From NCBI GenBank assembly GCA_035551355.1, contig DASZNF010000093.1, forward strand, positions 1 through 63,301: 63,301 nt of DNA. The letters are read 5' to 3'. The stretch is from DATATV01 sp035551355 (GTDB taxonomy: Bacteria; Actinomycetota; Actinomycetes; Mycobacteriales; Pseudonocardiaceae). Each line of letters begins with the position of its first letter. Position 1 is the stretch's first letter. Below the pieces are notes generated by a model. It was given only the letters and a program-made list of their open reading frames with translations. It did no database searches and had not been told where the DNA came from. The position numbers were made by a program, and so were the translations under genes. Below, in pieces: positions 44,132-52,183 of the stretch.

Positions 44132-45678
44132 GGTCCTGGTTGGCTTTGCTGTGGGCGGTGGTGATCACGGTGATCACGGTGGTCCTGGCCGCACCGGCGA
44201 ACGCGGCCGGCTCGCAGCCGTGTGACATCTATGACGCGGCGGGCACGCCCTGCGTTGCCGCGCACAGCACGGTGCGCGCGCTCTATGGGAACTATGACGG
44301 TCCGCTCTACCAGGTCGCCCATCAGTCCGACGGACTGATCAAGGACATCTGGCCGCTGTCGCCGGGAGGGGTGGCGGACGCGGCAGCGCAGGACTCGTTC
44401 TGCGCCAACGACCCCTGCCTGATCACCAAGATCTACGACCAGTCGCCGAACCACAACGATCTGGCCATCGAGGGCTCGGGGCAGAATGGCGGGGCCGACG
44501 TGGGCGCGCCGGCCGACGCGTTGCCGGTGACTGTGCAGGGACACACCGCGTACGGCGTGATGATCTCGGCGGGGATGGGCTACCGCGACAACTCGACCAC
44601 GGGGATCTCGCAGAACGGCGAGGCCGAGGGCATGTACATGGTGGCTTCCGGCAACCATGTCAACGGTAGTTGCTGCTTCGACTACGGCAACGCCGAAAAA
44701 ACCAACAACGACACCGGCGACGGCCATATGGACGCGGTGAACCTCAGCACGCGCTGCGGGTGGTTCGGTGGCTGCAAAGGGACGGGCCCGTGGGTGCAGG
44801 CCGATCTGGAGAACGGGCTCTTCCAGACCAGCACCGGCGCCAACGCCACCGACGTCAGCACCGGACCGATCCCTTATGTCACCGCGATTCTGGAGAATGG
44901 CGGCAAGGACTCCGCAGGCGGATTCGCCCTCAAACAGGGAAATGCCCAGTCGGGGGGTCTGACTACCACCTATTCCGGACCGGAACCGACCATCGTCCAG
45001 AACGGTGGTGGCCCCTATTCGCCGATGTCCCAGGAGGGCGGGATCGTGCTGGGCACCGGCGGAGATGACAGCAACGGCTCGATCGGCTCGTTCTTCGAGG
45101 GCGTGATGACCTCGGGTGTGCCCGGCGCCGGGGCCGACAACGCGGTGCAGGCCAACATCGTGGCCGCAGGCTACGGTGGCCCCAGCGGCGGGCCCGGCGG
45201 CGAACTGGCCAACGGCTCGGCGATCTCACTACGCGCGACCTCGCCCTGCTGCACGGCCAAGTACATCCGCCACTACCAGGGCAAAGCGATCCTCTCGCCG
45301 ATCACGTCGTCCAGCTCCGACGTCGACCACCAGGACGCGACCTGGATCGTGCGCCCCGGCCTGGCCGACGGCGCGTGCGTGTCACTGGAGTCCAGGAACT
45401 ACCCGGGCCAGTACCTGCGGCACTACAACGGCGAGATCTACAAGCAACCCGACGACGGAAGCACCCAGTTCGGGCTGGACGCGACCTTCTGCCCGACCGC
45501 GGGCAACAGCGGCTCGTACACCTCGTTCGAGTCGTACAACTATGCCGGCTACGACATCCGGCACTACCAGGGCACGGTGTACATCGCCAACGACGGCGGC
45601 ACCACCCACCCGTGGGACACCGCAACCCTGTGGGCGGACGACACCACCTTCCAGGTTGCCGGCCCCTGGGCGCCGTAG
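44128..45678 (+). CDS. Secreted alpha-L-arabinofuranosidase B (GH54 + CBM42)
   Basis: A 516-aa secreted enzyme with a Sec signal peptide (residues 1-27, LALLWAVVITVITVVLAAPA then NAAG). The GH54 catalytic domain spans about 30-350. YDQSPNHNDLAIEG and the active-site block NHVNGSCCFDYGNAEKTNND followed by GDGHMDAVNLSTRC, with its vicinal Cys-Cys and catalytic Glu, match fungal AbfB. From about 370 the arabinose-binding CBM42 beta-trefoil shows repeats (ISLRATSPCCTAKYIRHYQG; VSLESRNYPGQYLRHYNGEI; TSFESYNYAGYDIRHYQGTV). It releases terminal arabinofuranose from arabinan or arabinoxylan. Actinomycete walls also contain arabinogalactan, so plant versus self substrate is open. Confidence 0.9.
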   Translation: MRSWLALLWAVVITVITVVLAAPANAAGSQPCDIYDAAGTPCVAAHSTVRALYGNYDGPLYQVAHQSDGLIKDIWPLSPGGVADAAAQDSFCANDPCLITKIYDQSPNHNDLAIEGSGQNGGADVGAPADALPVTVQGHTAYGVMISAGMGYRDNSTTGISQNGEAEGMYMVASGNHVNGSCCFDYGNAEKTNNDTGDGHMDAVNLSTRCGWFGGCKGTGPWVQADLENGLFQTSTGANATDVSTGPIPYVTAILENGGKDSAGGFALKQGNAQSGGLTTTYSGPEPTIVQNGGGPYSPMSQEGGIVLGTGGDDSNGSIGSFFEGVMTSGVPGAGADNAVQANIVAAGYGGPSGGPGGELANGSAISLRATSPCCTAKYIRHYQGKAILSPITSSSSDVDHQDATWIVRPGLADGACVSLESRNYPGQYLRHYNGEIYKQPDDGSTQFGLDATFCPTAGNSGSYTSFESYNYAGYDIRHYQGTVYIANDGGTTHPWDTATLWADDTTFQVAGPWAP

Positions 45679-45707
45679 GTCGGGGTCGGTGGTGTCTATC
45701 GCACTAC

Positions 45708-46298
45708 TCAAGATTGTTGTAAATGTGGTGTCCCAGGGAGACGGGCGGCCGCTGCGGCGACGGTTGCCAGGTCTTCGCCCGAGAAGCCGGCGCGACTCAG
45801 CACCGCCAGGGATTTGTTCGTCGCCAGCGTGCACAACGCCAACTCGGCCGCCTCCTGCTGACCGGCCCCCGCCGCCAGCAACGCCTGCTCCAGCATCGCC
45901 CGCAAACCGTCGATCATGGCGCGGACCAGCGCCTGGCCCTCCGCGTCGAGGGCCGGGAACTGCGTTGCCGACACCGTGAGCAGGCAGCCATCCGGGACCG
46001 TCGGGTCGGCGATGCGGTTCAGGGTGACCTGCAGGTAGGCGGCCACAACGGCGCTCGGGCTCGGGTGGGGGCCGGACAGTGCCTGGTCGTACAGCGGGTG
46101 GTAAGTCTGCGCGTACCGTTGGAGGCTTTTCCGGAACAGGGCGCTCTTGTCGCCGAAGGTGCCGTAGAGCGAGCTCCGGCCCAGGCCAGTGCCCTCGGTC
46201 AGGCGGTCGATCGAGGCCTCCGAATAGCCCCAGCGCCAGAAGACGTGCATCGCGCGTCGTAGCGCCTCGTCCACGTCGAATTGCTTGCGGCCCGCCAT
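45708..46298 (-). CDS. TetR-family transcriptional regulator
   Basis: A 196-aa TetR protein: HTH at about residues 8-52 (DVDEALRRAMHVFWRWGYSE, then LTEGTGLGRSSLYGTFGDKS) and a TetR_C-like domain of the AcrR/YcdC type (VPDGCLLTVSATQFPALDAE). ATG 46298 starts the family-like AGRKQFD sequence; an ATG six codons upstream would overlap the operator. It is divergent from an alpha/beta hydrolase. The intervening DNA carries a strong palindrome that it probably binds. Confidence 0.9.
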   Translation of the reverse strand: MAGRKQFDVDEALRRAMHVFWRWGYSEASIDRLTEGTGLGRSSLYGTFGDKSALFRKSLQRYAQTYHPLYDQALSGPHPSPSAVVAAYLQVTLNRIADPTVPDGCLLTVSATQFPALDAEGQALVRAMIDGLRAMLEQALLAAGAGQQEAAELALCTLATNKSLAVLSRAGFSGEDLATVAAAAARLPGTPHLQQS

Positions 46299-46310
46299 GA
46301 TTCTCAGCCT

Positions 46311-46347
46311 ACACATCTTGCACCGATCGTTTCAAGATGTGTATGGT
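46311..46347 (+). promoter_or_regulatory. TetR operator and promoter of the hydrolase gene (copy 1)
   Basis: ACACATCTTG (46311-46320) and CAAGATGTGT (46333-46342) are perfect reverse complements separated by 12 bp. TTGCAC (46318-46323) and TATGGT (46342-46347), 18 bp apart, give a rightward promoter lying on the operator. Its expected start point is close to the ATG at 46355, so the mRNA may be leaderless. Confidence 0.65.
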
Positions 46348-46354
46348 CACCGGC

Positions 46355-47320
46355 ATGACAAGTTGCACCGATCGTTTCAAGATGGGTACGGCCGACGGCA
46401 CGACAAGCTTGAGTTCGCTGCGGCTGCCCGACGGGTTCACCGACGTCTTCACCAGCCGGCTCGTGGAGCTGAACGGGCTGCGGCTGCACGCGGTCACCGG
46501 CGGGGACGGCCCGCCGCTGCTGCTGGTCGGCGGGTGGCCACAAACCTGGTACGCCTGGCGGGAAGTGATGCCCGCGCTCGCCCGCGAGCACACCGTCGTC
46601 GCCGTCGACTCGCGCGGGGCCGGGCTCTCCGACAAGCCCGACGACGGTTACGACGCCGGCACGCTGGCCGCCGATCTGGTCGCGCTGATGGCCGCGCTCG
46701 GGCACGACCGGTTCGACGTGGTCGGCCACGACATCGGCATGTGGACCGGATACGCCCTCGCTGCCGATCACCCCGAGCGGGTGGGCCGGCTCGCCGTCGT
46801 CGACGCCATAATCCCCGGTCTCACGCCGGCCCCGTCGGTCTTCAGCCCGGCCGCGGTCAGCCAGCGGTTCTGGCACTTCGGCTTCAACCGGCTCACCGAC
46901 CTCAACGAGGAACTGGTCCGGGGGCGGGAGCGGCTCTTCTTCGGCTACCAGTTCGCCAAGAAGGCAGCCACCCCGGACGCGATCCCCGCGTACGCCGTCG
47001 ACGTCTACGTCGAAGCGATCGTCGCGGATCCTCGGGGGCTGCGGGCGAGCTTCGCGTACTACCGGGCGCTGGACGAGACGATCGCGCAGAACGAGCAGCG
47101 CAAGAAGACCCGGCTGACGCTGCCGGTGCTTGCCATCGGCGGCGCGCGGTACAGCGGCGCGATGGTCGCCGAGACGATGCGGCTGGCGGCCGACGATGTC
47201 ACCGGGGTGGTCCTCGACGATTGCGGCCATTACGCGGCCGAGGAGCAGCCGGCGCGGTTCACCGAGGTCCTGGAGGACTTCCTCGGTGGCAAGCCGGTAG
47301 CAGGCGTGCCACACGGCTGA
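46355..47320 (+). CDS. Alpha/beta hydrolase (epoxide hydrolase / haloacetate dehalogenase type)
   Basis: A 321-aa alpha/beta hydrolase with an aspartate nucleophile: DVVGHDIGMWTGYALAADHP (Asp in GHDIGM) rather than Ser. The oxyanion-side PPLLLVGGWPQTWYAWREVM, DSRGAGLSDKP and the final His in DDCGHYAAEEQPARF are as in epoxide hydrolases and haloalkane dehalogenases. The start could be ATG 46355 (leaderless) or ATG 46382, which still precedes the conserved domain. The gene is divergent from, and probably repressed by, the TetR protein; its substrate may be the inducer. Confidence 0.85.
   Translation: MTSCTDRFKMGTADGTTSLSSLRLPDGFTDVFTSRLVELNGLRLHAVTGGDGPPLLLVGGWPQTWYAWREVMPALAREHTVVAVDSRGAGLSDKPDDGYDAGTLAADLVALMAALGHDRFDVVGHDIGMWTGYALAADHPERVGRLAVVDAIIPGLTPAPSVFSPAAVSQRFWHFGFNRLTDLNEELVRGRERLFFGYQFAKKAATPDAIPAYAVDVYVEAIVADPRGLRASFAYYRALDETIAQNEQRKKTRLTLPVLAIGGARYSGAMVAETMRLAADDVTGVVLDDCGHYAAEEQPARFTEVLEDFLGGKPVAGVPHG
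46363..46384 (+). repeat. Direct copy of the operator core inside the 5' end of the hydrolase gene
   Basis: TTGCACCGATCGTTTCAAGA plus TG is repeated exactly (46318-46339 and 46363-46384), 45 bp apart. The second copy keeps the right half-site CAAGATG but its left half-site is reduced to AAGTTG, so it is probably a weaker site. Confidence 0.8.
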
Positions 47321-47467
47321 CACATTCGTGGCGGAGTTTCGCCATGTCCGTCCCGCGTCATCGCTCATTCACGTTGCGGCGCCTCCCGTGCGCCAGGAAT
47401 CGACGGCGATACGTATGCCCTCGGTGGTGCGCGAGGAATGCCGATGTCCACATTTCAGCTACCGCAA

Positions 47468-47498
47468 GGTCCCGGCCGCGATGATCGCGGCCGGGACC
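47468..47498 (+). terminator. Strong hairpin in the 302-bp gap after the hydrolase gene
   Basis: GGTCCCGGCCGCGA (47468-47481), loop TGA, TCGCGGCCGGGACC (47485-47498): a perfect 14-bp GC stem between two rightward genes. No T-run follows. The rest of 47321-47622 shows no gene. Confidence 0.6.
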
Positions 47499-47622
47499 CT
47501 GCGCCGGCGCCCGCAACCGGACCGTGCGCCACGCCCAACCACACCGCAATCGGCGGGGTTGGCGCGCGGCAGCATCGACGTGTCATGGTCGATGCGGCGA
47601 CCCCGGCAGAGCGGAGCGAGGA

Positions 47623-48396
47623 ATGACCCGGCTACAGGACAAGATCGCGGTGATCACTGGCGGCAGCCGCGGCATCGGCCGCGCCACCGCCCTCCGACTG
47701 GCCGAGGAGGGCGCCGCCGTCGCCGTCAACTACCGGCAGGACGCGGACTCGGCCAACGCCGTGGTGCGCGAACTCGAGCAGCGCGGCCACCGGGCTGTCG
47801 CGGTGCGCGCCGACGTGAGCGATCCGGCGCAGACCGGGCGGCTGATGGACGAGGTGGCCGATCGGCTGGGCGGACTGCACATCCTGGTCAGCAACGCGGG
47901 CATCGAGCACTTCGCCCCGCTGGCCGAGATCACCCCGGACGACTTCGACCGGGTGTTCGCCACCAACACCCGCGGCCAGTTGTTCGCCGCCCAGCACGCG
48001 GCCCGCCACCTGGGCCAGGGCGGCCGGATCCTGCTGATGTCCTCGGTCAGCACCCAGAAGTCCGTGTTCCACCACGCCGTCTACGCCGCCAGCAAGGCCG
48101 CGGTGGAGGCCATGGTGCGCAACCTGGCGCCGGAACTGGCCGAGCGCGGCATCACCATCAACGCGATCGCCCCCGGCGGCACCAGGACCGATATGGCCGC
48201 CGAGGTCAGCGACAAGTACACCCACCCGGCCCTGCACGAGATGAACATCGACACGCCGACCGCGATGCGGTGCATGACCGCGCTGGGCCGGCTGGCCACG
48301 GCCGAGGAGATCGCGGCGGCCATCGCCTTCCTCGTCTCGCCGGACGCCAGCTACCTCACCGGCGCCACCATCCCGGTCAACGGCGGCTTCTTCTGA
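47623..48396 (+). CDS. Short-chain dehydrogenase/reductase (SDR)
   Basis: A 257-aa classical SDR: KIAVITGGSRGIGRATALRL (TGxxxGIG), LVSNAGIEHFAPL (NAG), a catalytic Ser in LLMSSVSTQKSVFHH, YAASKAAVEAMVRNLAPELA (YxxxK) and the C-terminal SYLTGATIPVNGGFF. It resembles 3-oxoacyl-ACP reductase or glucose dehydrogenase-like SDRs with NADPH preference (an Arg follows the glycine motif). ATG 47623 has GGAGCGAGGA upstream. A triple 19-bp repeat starts exactly at its stop codon. Confidence 0.87.
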   Translation: MTRLQDKIAVITGGSRGIGRATALRLAEEGAAVAVNYRQDADSANAVVRELEQRGHRAVAVRADVSDPAQTGRLMDEVADRLGGLHILVSNAGIEHFAPLAEITPDDFDRVFATNTRGQLFAAQHAARHLGQGGRILLMSSVSTQKSVFHHAVYAASKAAVEAMVRNLAPELAERGITINAIAPGGTRTDMAAEVSDKYTHPALHEMNIDTPTAMRCMTALGRLATAEEIAAAIAFLVSPDASYLTGATIPVNGGFF

Positions 48397-48450
48397 TCCA
48401 TCCTCTGACAACTGATCCGACCCCTGACAACTGATCCATCCCCTGACAAC
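48394..48450. repeat. Triple 19-bp tandem repeat starting at the SDR stop codon
   Basis: Three copies of TGATCCATCCCCTGACAAC-type units lie head to tail (48394-48412, 48413-48431, 48432-48450) with one or two differences each. The first TGA is the SDR stop, and every unit repeats a TGA in that position. Confidence 0.9.
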
Positions 48451-48546
48451 TGTCATGCCGACTTCGCGACATTCGGCATCCACCCACCTGCTCCGCTGGC
48501 CGTAGCGTCGATCTCGTCAGCAATCGACAGCACGAAGGCAGGGGTC

Positions 48547-49242
48547 ATGAGCGCCACCACCACGCAGCCCGGCCAGCCGGGCCGGGCCGCCACCAACCCG
48601 TTGGCGGCCTTGGTCCTGGACGTCGGCCTGCCGCTGGGCACCTACTACCTGTTGCAGCACCTCGGCGTCAGTCTGGTCACCTCGCTGGCGATCTCCGGCC
48701 TGACCTCGGTCGTCCGGGTGCTCCACAGCGTCGTCCGGGAGCGCCGGGCCGACGGGCTGGCCATCGCCGTGCTGGTCCTGACCGCGATCAGCATCCCGGT
48801 CGCGTTCCTCACCGGCTCGCCCCAGGTGATGCTGGCCAAGGAGTCCTTAGGCACCGGCCCGCTGGGCATCTGGCTGATCGTGTCCGCGCTGATCGGCAAG
48901 CCCGCCATGGCCAACGGGGCGCGCGCGTTCCTGGCCCGCGCCCCGAATCGGGCGGGGGCCTGGGAACACCTGATCACTCACTCGGCCGCGTTCCGGTCCT
49001 GCGCGAACGCGATGACCGTGGTGTGGGGTGTCGGCTTCCTGATCGAGTGCGCGGTGCGCGCGATGATCGTGTTCACCCTGCCGGTGCAGACGGCGGTCTG
49101 GGCGGTGAACATCCCGATGGTGGTGGCCATCATCGGCTGCATCGCGGTGCAGTCCCGGTGGACCATGCGGATGGAGCGGATGATCCGCCAGCAGGTGGAA
49201 CAGACCGAGCGCGACACGACCGTGCTGCCGGTCGCGGCCTGA
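48547..49242 (+). CDS. VC0807-family integral membrane protein
   Basis: A 231-aa protein with five or six membrane helices. NPLAALVLDVGLPLGTYYLL, LAISGLTSVVRVLHSVVRER, AFLTGSPQVMLAKESLGTGP and LGIWLIVSALIGKPAMANGA follow the VC0807 family pattern (DxxxP near the N-terminus, TGSPRxLLAKES loop). The function of the family is unknown. ATG 48547 has a GGCAGGGG site. It is followed 26 bp later by the aminoglycoside-phosphotransferase-like gene, probably in one transcript. Confidence 0.72.
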   Translation: MSATTTQPGQPGRAATNPLAALVLDVGLPLGTYYLLQHLGVSLVTSLAISGLTSVVRVLHSVVRERRADGLAIAVLVLTAISIPVAFLTGSPQVMLAKESLGTGPLGIWLIVSALIGKPAMANGARAFLARAPNRAGAWEHLITHSAAFRSCANAMTVVWGVGFLIECAVRAMIVFTLPVQTAVWAVNIPMVVAIIGCIAVQSRWTMRMERMIRQQVEQTERDTTVLPVAA

Positions 49243-49268
49243 TCGAGACGGGGGAGGGGACGGGCTCG

Positions 49269-50057
49269 GTGCGACCCGACGAGGAACGGTTGACCGGAGG
49301 CCGGATGACCAGCGGCATCATCCGGCGCGGCGGCCAGCTCCGCCGGCCACTGGGCTCCTGGTCCCCCGCCGTGCACGAATACCTGCGACACCTGGAATCC
49401 GTCGGCTTTCCCGGCGCGCCCCGGGTACTCGGGGTCGAGCCGGAGTGCGAGGTGCTCACCTTCCTGCCCGGCGAGGTCGCGGCCGACCCGGCCTGGCAGC
49501 CCGGCCACGGCCACCGCCTGCCCGCCCACGCCCGCACCGACCAGGCGCTGCGCGAAACCGCCGCGCTGATCCGCGACCTGCACACCGCGGCCGCGAACTT
49601 CCGTCCCGAGGAGACCGGCTACCGCTACCACCCGCATCCCCCGCGGCCCGGCGAGATCGTCTCGCACGGTGATCTGGGTCCGTGGAACACGGTGTACCGG
49701 GACGGGCGGCCGGTGGCCTTCATCGACTGGGACGCCGCCCAGCCGGTCGACCCGGTCGTCGACCTGGCCGCCGCAAGCTGGGCCTTCGTACCGCTGGCCA
49801 CCCCGGCTCAGCTACGCGAAGCCGGTTTCGACCCGGTCCCCGACCTGCCCGCCCGTCTCCGGCTGTTCCTCGACGCCTACGGCCTGGCCGATCGCCGTGC
49901 CATCCTGCCCGCGCTCGGTCAGGCCGCACTGTCCACAACGGAGCGTCTGCGCCAGTGGGCGCTCAGCCCGGCCGACACCGCGGGCACCCTGGAGTTCGTA
50001 GCCGGCCAACTCCGCTGGCTGGGCCAGATCACCCCCGAGTTGACCACCGCCCTCTGA
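49269..50057 (+). CDS. Aminoglycoside phosphotransferase-family protein
   Basis: A 262-aa kinase-like protein. EIVSHGDLGPWNTVYRDGRP (Brenner HxDxxxxN) and VAFIDWDAAQPVDPVVDLAA (metal-binding D) are intact, and REVL-type hinge residues (CEVLTFLPGEVA) precede them. GTG 49269, with a long G-rich ribosome site, is preferred over ATG 49305, since the added residues RPDEERLTGGRMTSGIIRRG are a conserved start in actinomycete homologues as I recall them. The substrate is unknown; it need not be an antibiotic. Confidence 0.8.
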   Translation: MRPDEERLTGGRMTSGIIRRGGQLRRPLGSWSPAVHEYLRHLESVGFPGAPRVLGVEPECEVLTFLPGEVAADPAWQPGHGHRLPAHARTDQALRETAALIRDLHTAAANFRPEETGYRYHPHPPRPGEIVSHGDLGPWNTVYRDGRPVAFIDWDAAQPVDPVVDLAAASWAFVPLATPAQLREAGFDPVPDLPARLRLFLDAYGLADRRAILPALGQAALSTTERLRQWALSPADTAGTLEFVAGQLRWLGQITPELTTAL

Positions 50058-50164
50058 TCCGGCACGGCATCGCCGAGCGGTCCGCGGTCACATTCCCGTT
50101 CTCCGTGGGGTCAGAGCAGTGATGAGCCACCACATCCCGCGGTGGCCGGCCCGAGGGGAACACC

Positions 50165-50623
50165 ATGACCGCACGAATGACCAACCCGGCTCTGCTCGTG
50201 TCCAAGGCGATGGCCAGTTTGCGCCGGTTCAGCGAGTCGGCGGCCGAGCTCGGCGTGCCCGAGTCCACCATCGCGCTGTCGCAGTTGCGGGCCAGCCAGA
50301 TCAACGGCTGCGGGGTGTGCGTCGACATGCACGCCCGGGACATGCGCAAGGCGGGCGAGTCCGAGGACCGGCTGTTCGCGGTTGCCGCGTGGCGGGACAC
50401 CCCGTACTTCACCGACGCCGAGCGGGCCGCCCTGGCCCTGACCGAGGCCGTCACCCGCATCGCCGACCGCCCCGACCCGGTGTCCGACGAGATCTGGGCC
50501 GAAGCCGCCCGCCACTACGACGAACAGGGTCTGGCCGCGCTGCTGATCGGCATCGCCTCGATCAACGTGTGGAACCGGTTCAACGTGGCCACCCGCCAGG
50601 TCGCCGGCGCCTGGACCAGCTGA
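50165..50623 (+). CDS. Carboxymuconolactone decarboxylase family (AhpD-like) protein
   Basis: A 152-aa all-helical protein with the AhpD-type redox site INGCGVCVDMHARDMRKAGE (CxxC followed by His), then FTDAERAALALTEAVTRIAD and LLIGIASINVWNRFNVATR. The CxxC makes it a peroxidase-like AhpD relative rather than the lactone decarboxylase itself. ATG 50165 has GAGGGGAA upstream. A role in removing organic peroxides is inferred from the family. Confidence 0.87.
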   Translation: MTARMTNPALLVSKAMASLRRFSESAAELGVPESTIALSQLRASQINGCGVCVDMHARDMRKAGESEDRLFAVAAWRDTPYFTDAERAALALTEAVTRIADRPDPVSDEIWAEAARHYDEQGLAALLIGIASINVWNRFNVATRQVAGAWTS

Positions 50624-50782
50624 ACCCGCCGGGTCCCCGGTCGGCGGCCACACCGCCGACCGCCCCGGGGGTCTCCCGCGGCACCGGATTGCCCACCGAC
50701 ATCGGTCCCACATCACCAAGCCGCTTCGGCGGCCATACCGCGCACGCGCATTGGGCGGCGGGGCACATCAGCCGCTGAGCCG

Positions 50783-51889
50783 TCAGCCACCACCGGTCGA
50801 GAACCGGATATCGCAGCGCTCGGCATCCGCCGCCGCGAAGCCCAGCAACCGCCGCCCTTCCGCCTCGATCGCCCGCTTCGCCTTCGCCGTCAACCGCGCG
50901 AACGGCTCGATCGTCAGCACGGCTTCCCGCCGCGCCTTGCCGATCCGCCAGGTGGCCACCGCGAAGCCGTCCACCAGCACCGTCGCCGCGATGATCCCGT
51001 TGACGCTGAACACCGCGGCCCGGTGCTCCGCGGCCAGCACCCGTTCATGGTCCACATAGGACAGCAACAGGTTGTCGAACTCGGGCAGGAACCGCACCGG
51101 CGCCGGGGTTTCCGGGTCCGGCCGCGGCGCCTCGGGCAGGTCGAACAGCTCGACGCCGTTCTCGTCGCGGAACACGACCAGGCGATCCCGCAGCCGATCG
51201 AGCACCGCGCGCAGCCGGGTCAACCCCGACCATTTCTGCACATCGGCCGCACTCGCCGGGCCGAAGGCCCGCACGTAGCGCAGCACCATCGCGTCCGGCT
51301 CGGCGGACTCGGCCAGCGGCCGGCCCAGCCAGGACTGCGCCGTGGTCAGCACGGTCTGCCCGGACCGGCTCCACACCGCGCGCGGCGGCAACTGCACCAA
51401 CGGCAGCGCGGCGCGCACCGCACTGGCCAGCGCGGCCGGATCGCGACCGGGCCAGCGCCGCCCCAGCAACCGGCCAAGATCGCTGGCGCGCAACGGTTCC
51501 CGTTCCACCAGCTCTCGCCCGGTCGCGGTCACCTCGGCCAGGTCCAGCCCGGCCAGCCGCGCCCCGCACACCTGCCGCAGGCTCTGCTCCAGCATGGGTT
51601 GCAGCACCGGCCGCAGGTTCAGGCAGTCGGCCGCGCTGACCAGGTGCACGGTGCCGCGCATCAGCGCCACCCGCACCACCGCCCGATCCAGCAGCAGCCC
51701 GGCGAGTTCCTCCGGCCGGAACCCGGCCAGCCTGGTCCACAGCCCGGTGTACGGCGGAAACGGCGCCTGGGCCTGCAGACCGACCAGGTGCTCGACCGCG
51801 GCCAACGCGGACAGTTCGGCCCGGCGCAGCAGCAACTGCCGGTCCAGCGTGGCCCGGTTCAGCGCGCGGCGGCCCAGCGTCTGCGTCAT
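50783..51889 (-). CDS. AlkZ-like winged-helix DNA-binding protein (HTH_42 family)
   Basis: A 368-aa HTH_42 protein built from winged-helix repeats. LVGLQAQAPFPPYTGLWTRL carries the QxQ motif that is catalytic in AlkZ/YcaQ DNA glycosylases. ALMRGTVHLVSAADCLNLRP and LRYVRAFGPASAADVQKWSG are also family blocks, with a C-terminal barrel (FLPEFDNLLLSYVDHERVL). AlkZ removes bulky alkylated bases or interstrand crosslinks, and members occur as self-resistance genes in biosynthetic clusters. No such cluster is evident here, so it may be a housekeeping or stress paralogue. Confidence 0.8.
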   Translation of the reverse strand: MTQTLGRRALNRATLDRQLLLRRAELSALAAVEHLVGLQAQAPFPPYTGLWTRLAGFRPEELAGLLLDRAVVRVALMRGTVHLVSAADCLNLRPVLQPMLEQSLRQVCGARLAGLDLAEVTATGRELVEREPLRASDLGRLLGRRWPGRDPAALASAVRAALPLVQLPPRAVWSRSGQTVLTTAQSWLGRPLAESAEPDAMVLRYVRAFGPASAADVQKWSGLTRLRAVLDRLRDRLVVFRDENGVELFDLPEAPRPDPETPAPVRFLPEFDNLLLSYVDHERVLAAEHRAAVFSVNGIIAATVLVDGFAVATWRIGKARREAVLTIEPFARLTAKAKRAIEAEGRRLLGFAAADAERCDIRFSTGGG

Positions 51890-52036
51890 CCCCGCACCGT
51901 AGATCCAGACCCCGACACCAAGCTCCGGTCAGCGGACTCAGGCGCACGGCAGCAGCCCCGCCGGATCGGCGATCCGGCGCGCACCAGGCCAACTCCCAAA
52001 CACCGGTCGAGCGCGCCGGATTCCGGCGAGCATCGG

Positions 52037-52183
52037 CCGCGCACCGTGGCTTCGCCGAGCGCAGCAGGCCCCGCGAACGCCGCTCAGCTCGCCGTCCATC
52101 GGCCGCCGCGCACCGTGGCTTCGCGCCGCGCACCGTGGCTTCGCCGAACGCAGCAGGCCCCGCCAACGCCGCTCAGCTCGCCG
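52037..52183. repeat. 58-bp direct repeat (period 89 bp) spanning the alpha-galactosidase stop
   Basis: A 58-bp sequence at 52037-52094 recurs at 52126-52183 with two mismatches. Its first 18 bp (CCGCGCACCGTGGCTTCG) occur once more at 52106-52123. The right copy contains the last codons and TGA of the minus-strand alpha-galactosidase gene, so the left copy is a duplicate of that gene's 3' end. Confidence 0.9.

Noticed and set aside
48394..48450. Triple repeat as a CRISPR array
   Set aside because: Units are contiguous with no spacers and there are no cas genes nearby.
51890..52172. Search for a gene in the repeat-rich gap after the AlkZ-like gene
   Set aside because: Open frames there have no ribosome site, no motif and are interrupted by the 58-bp repeats.
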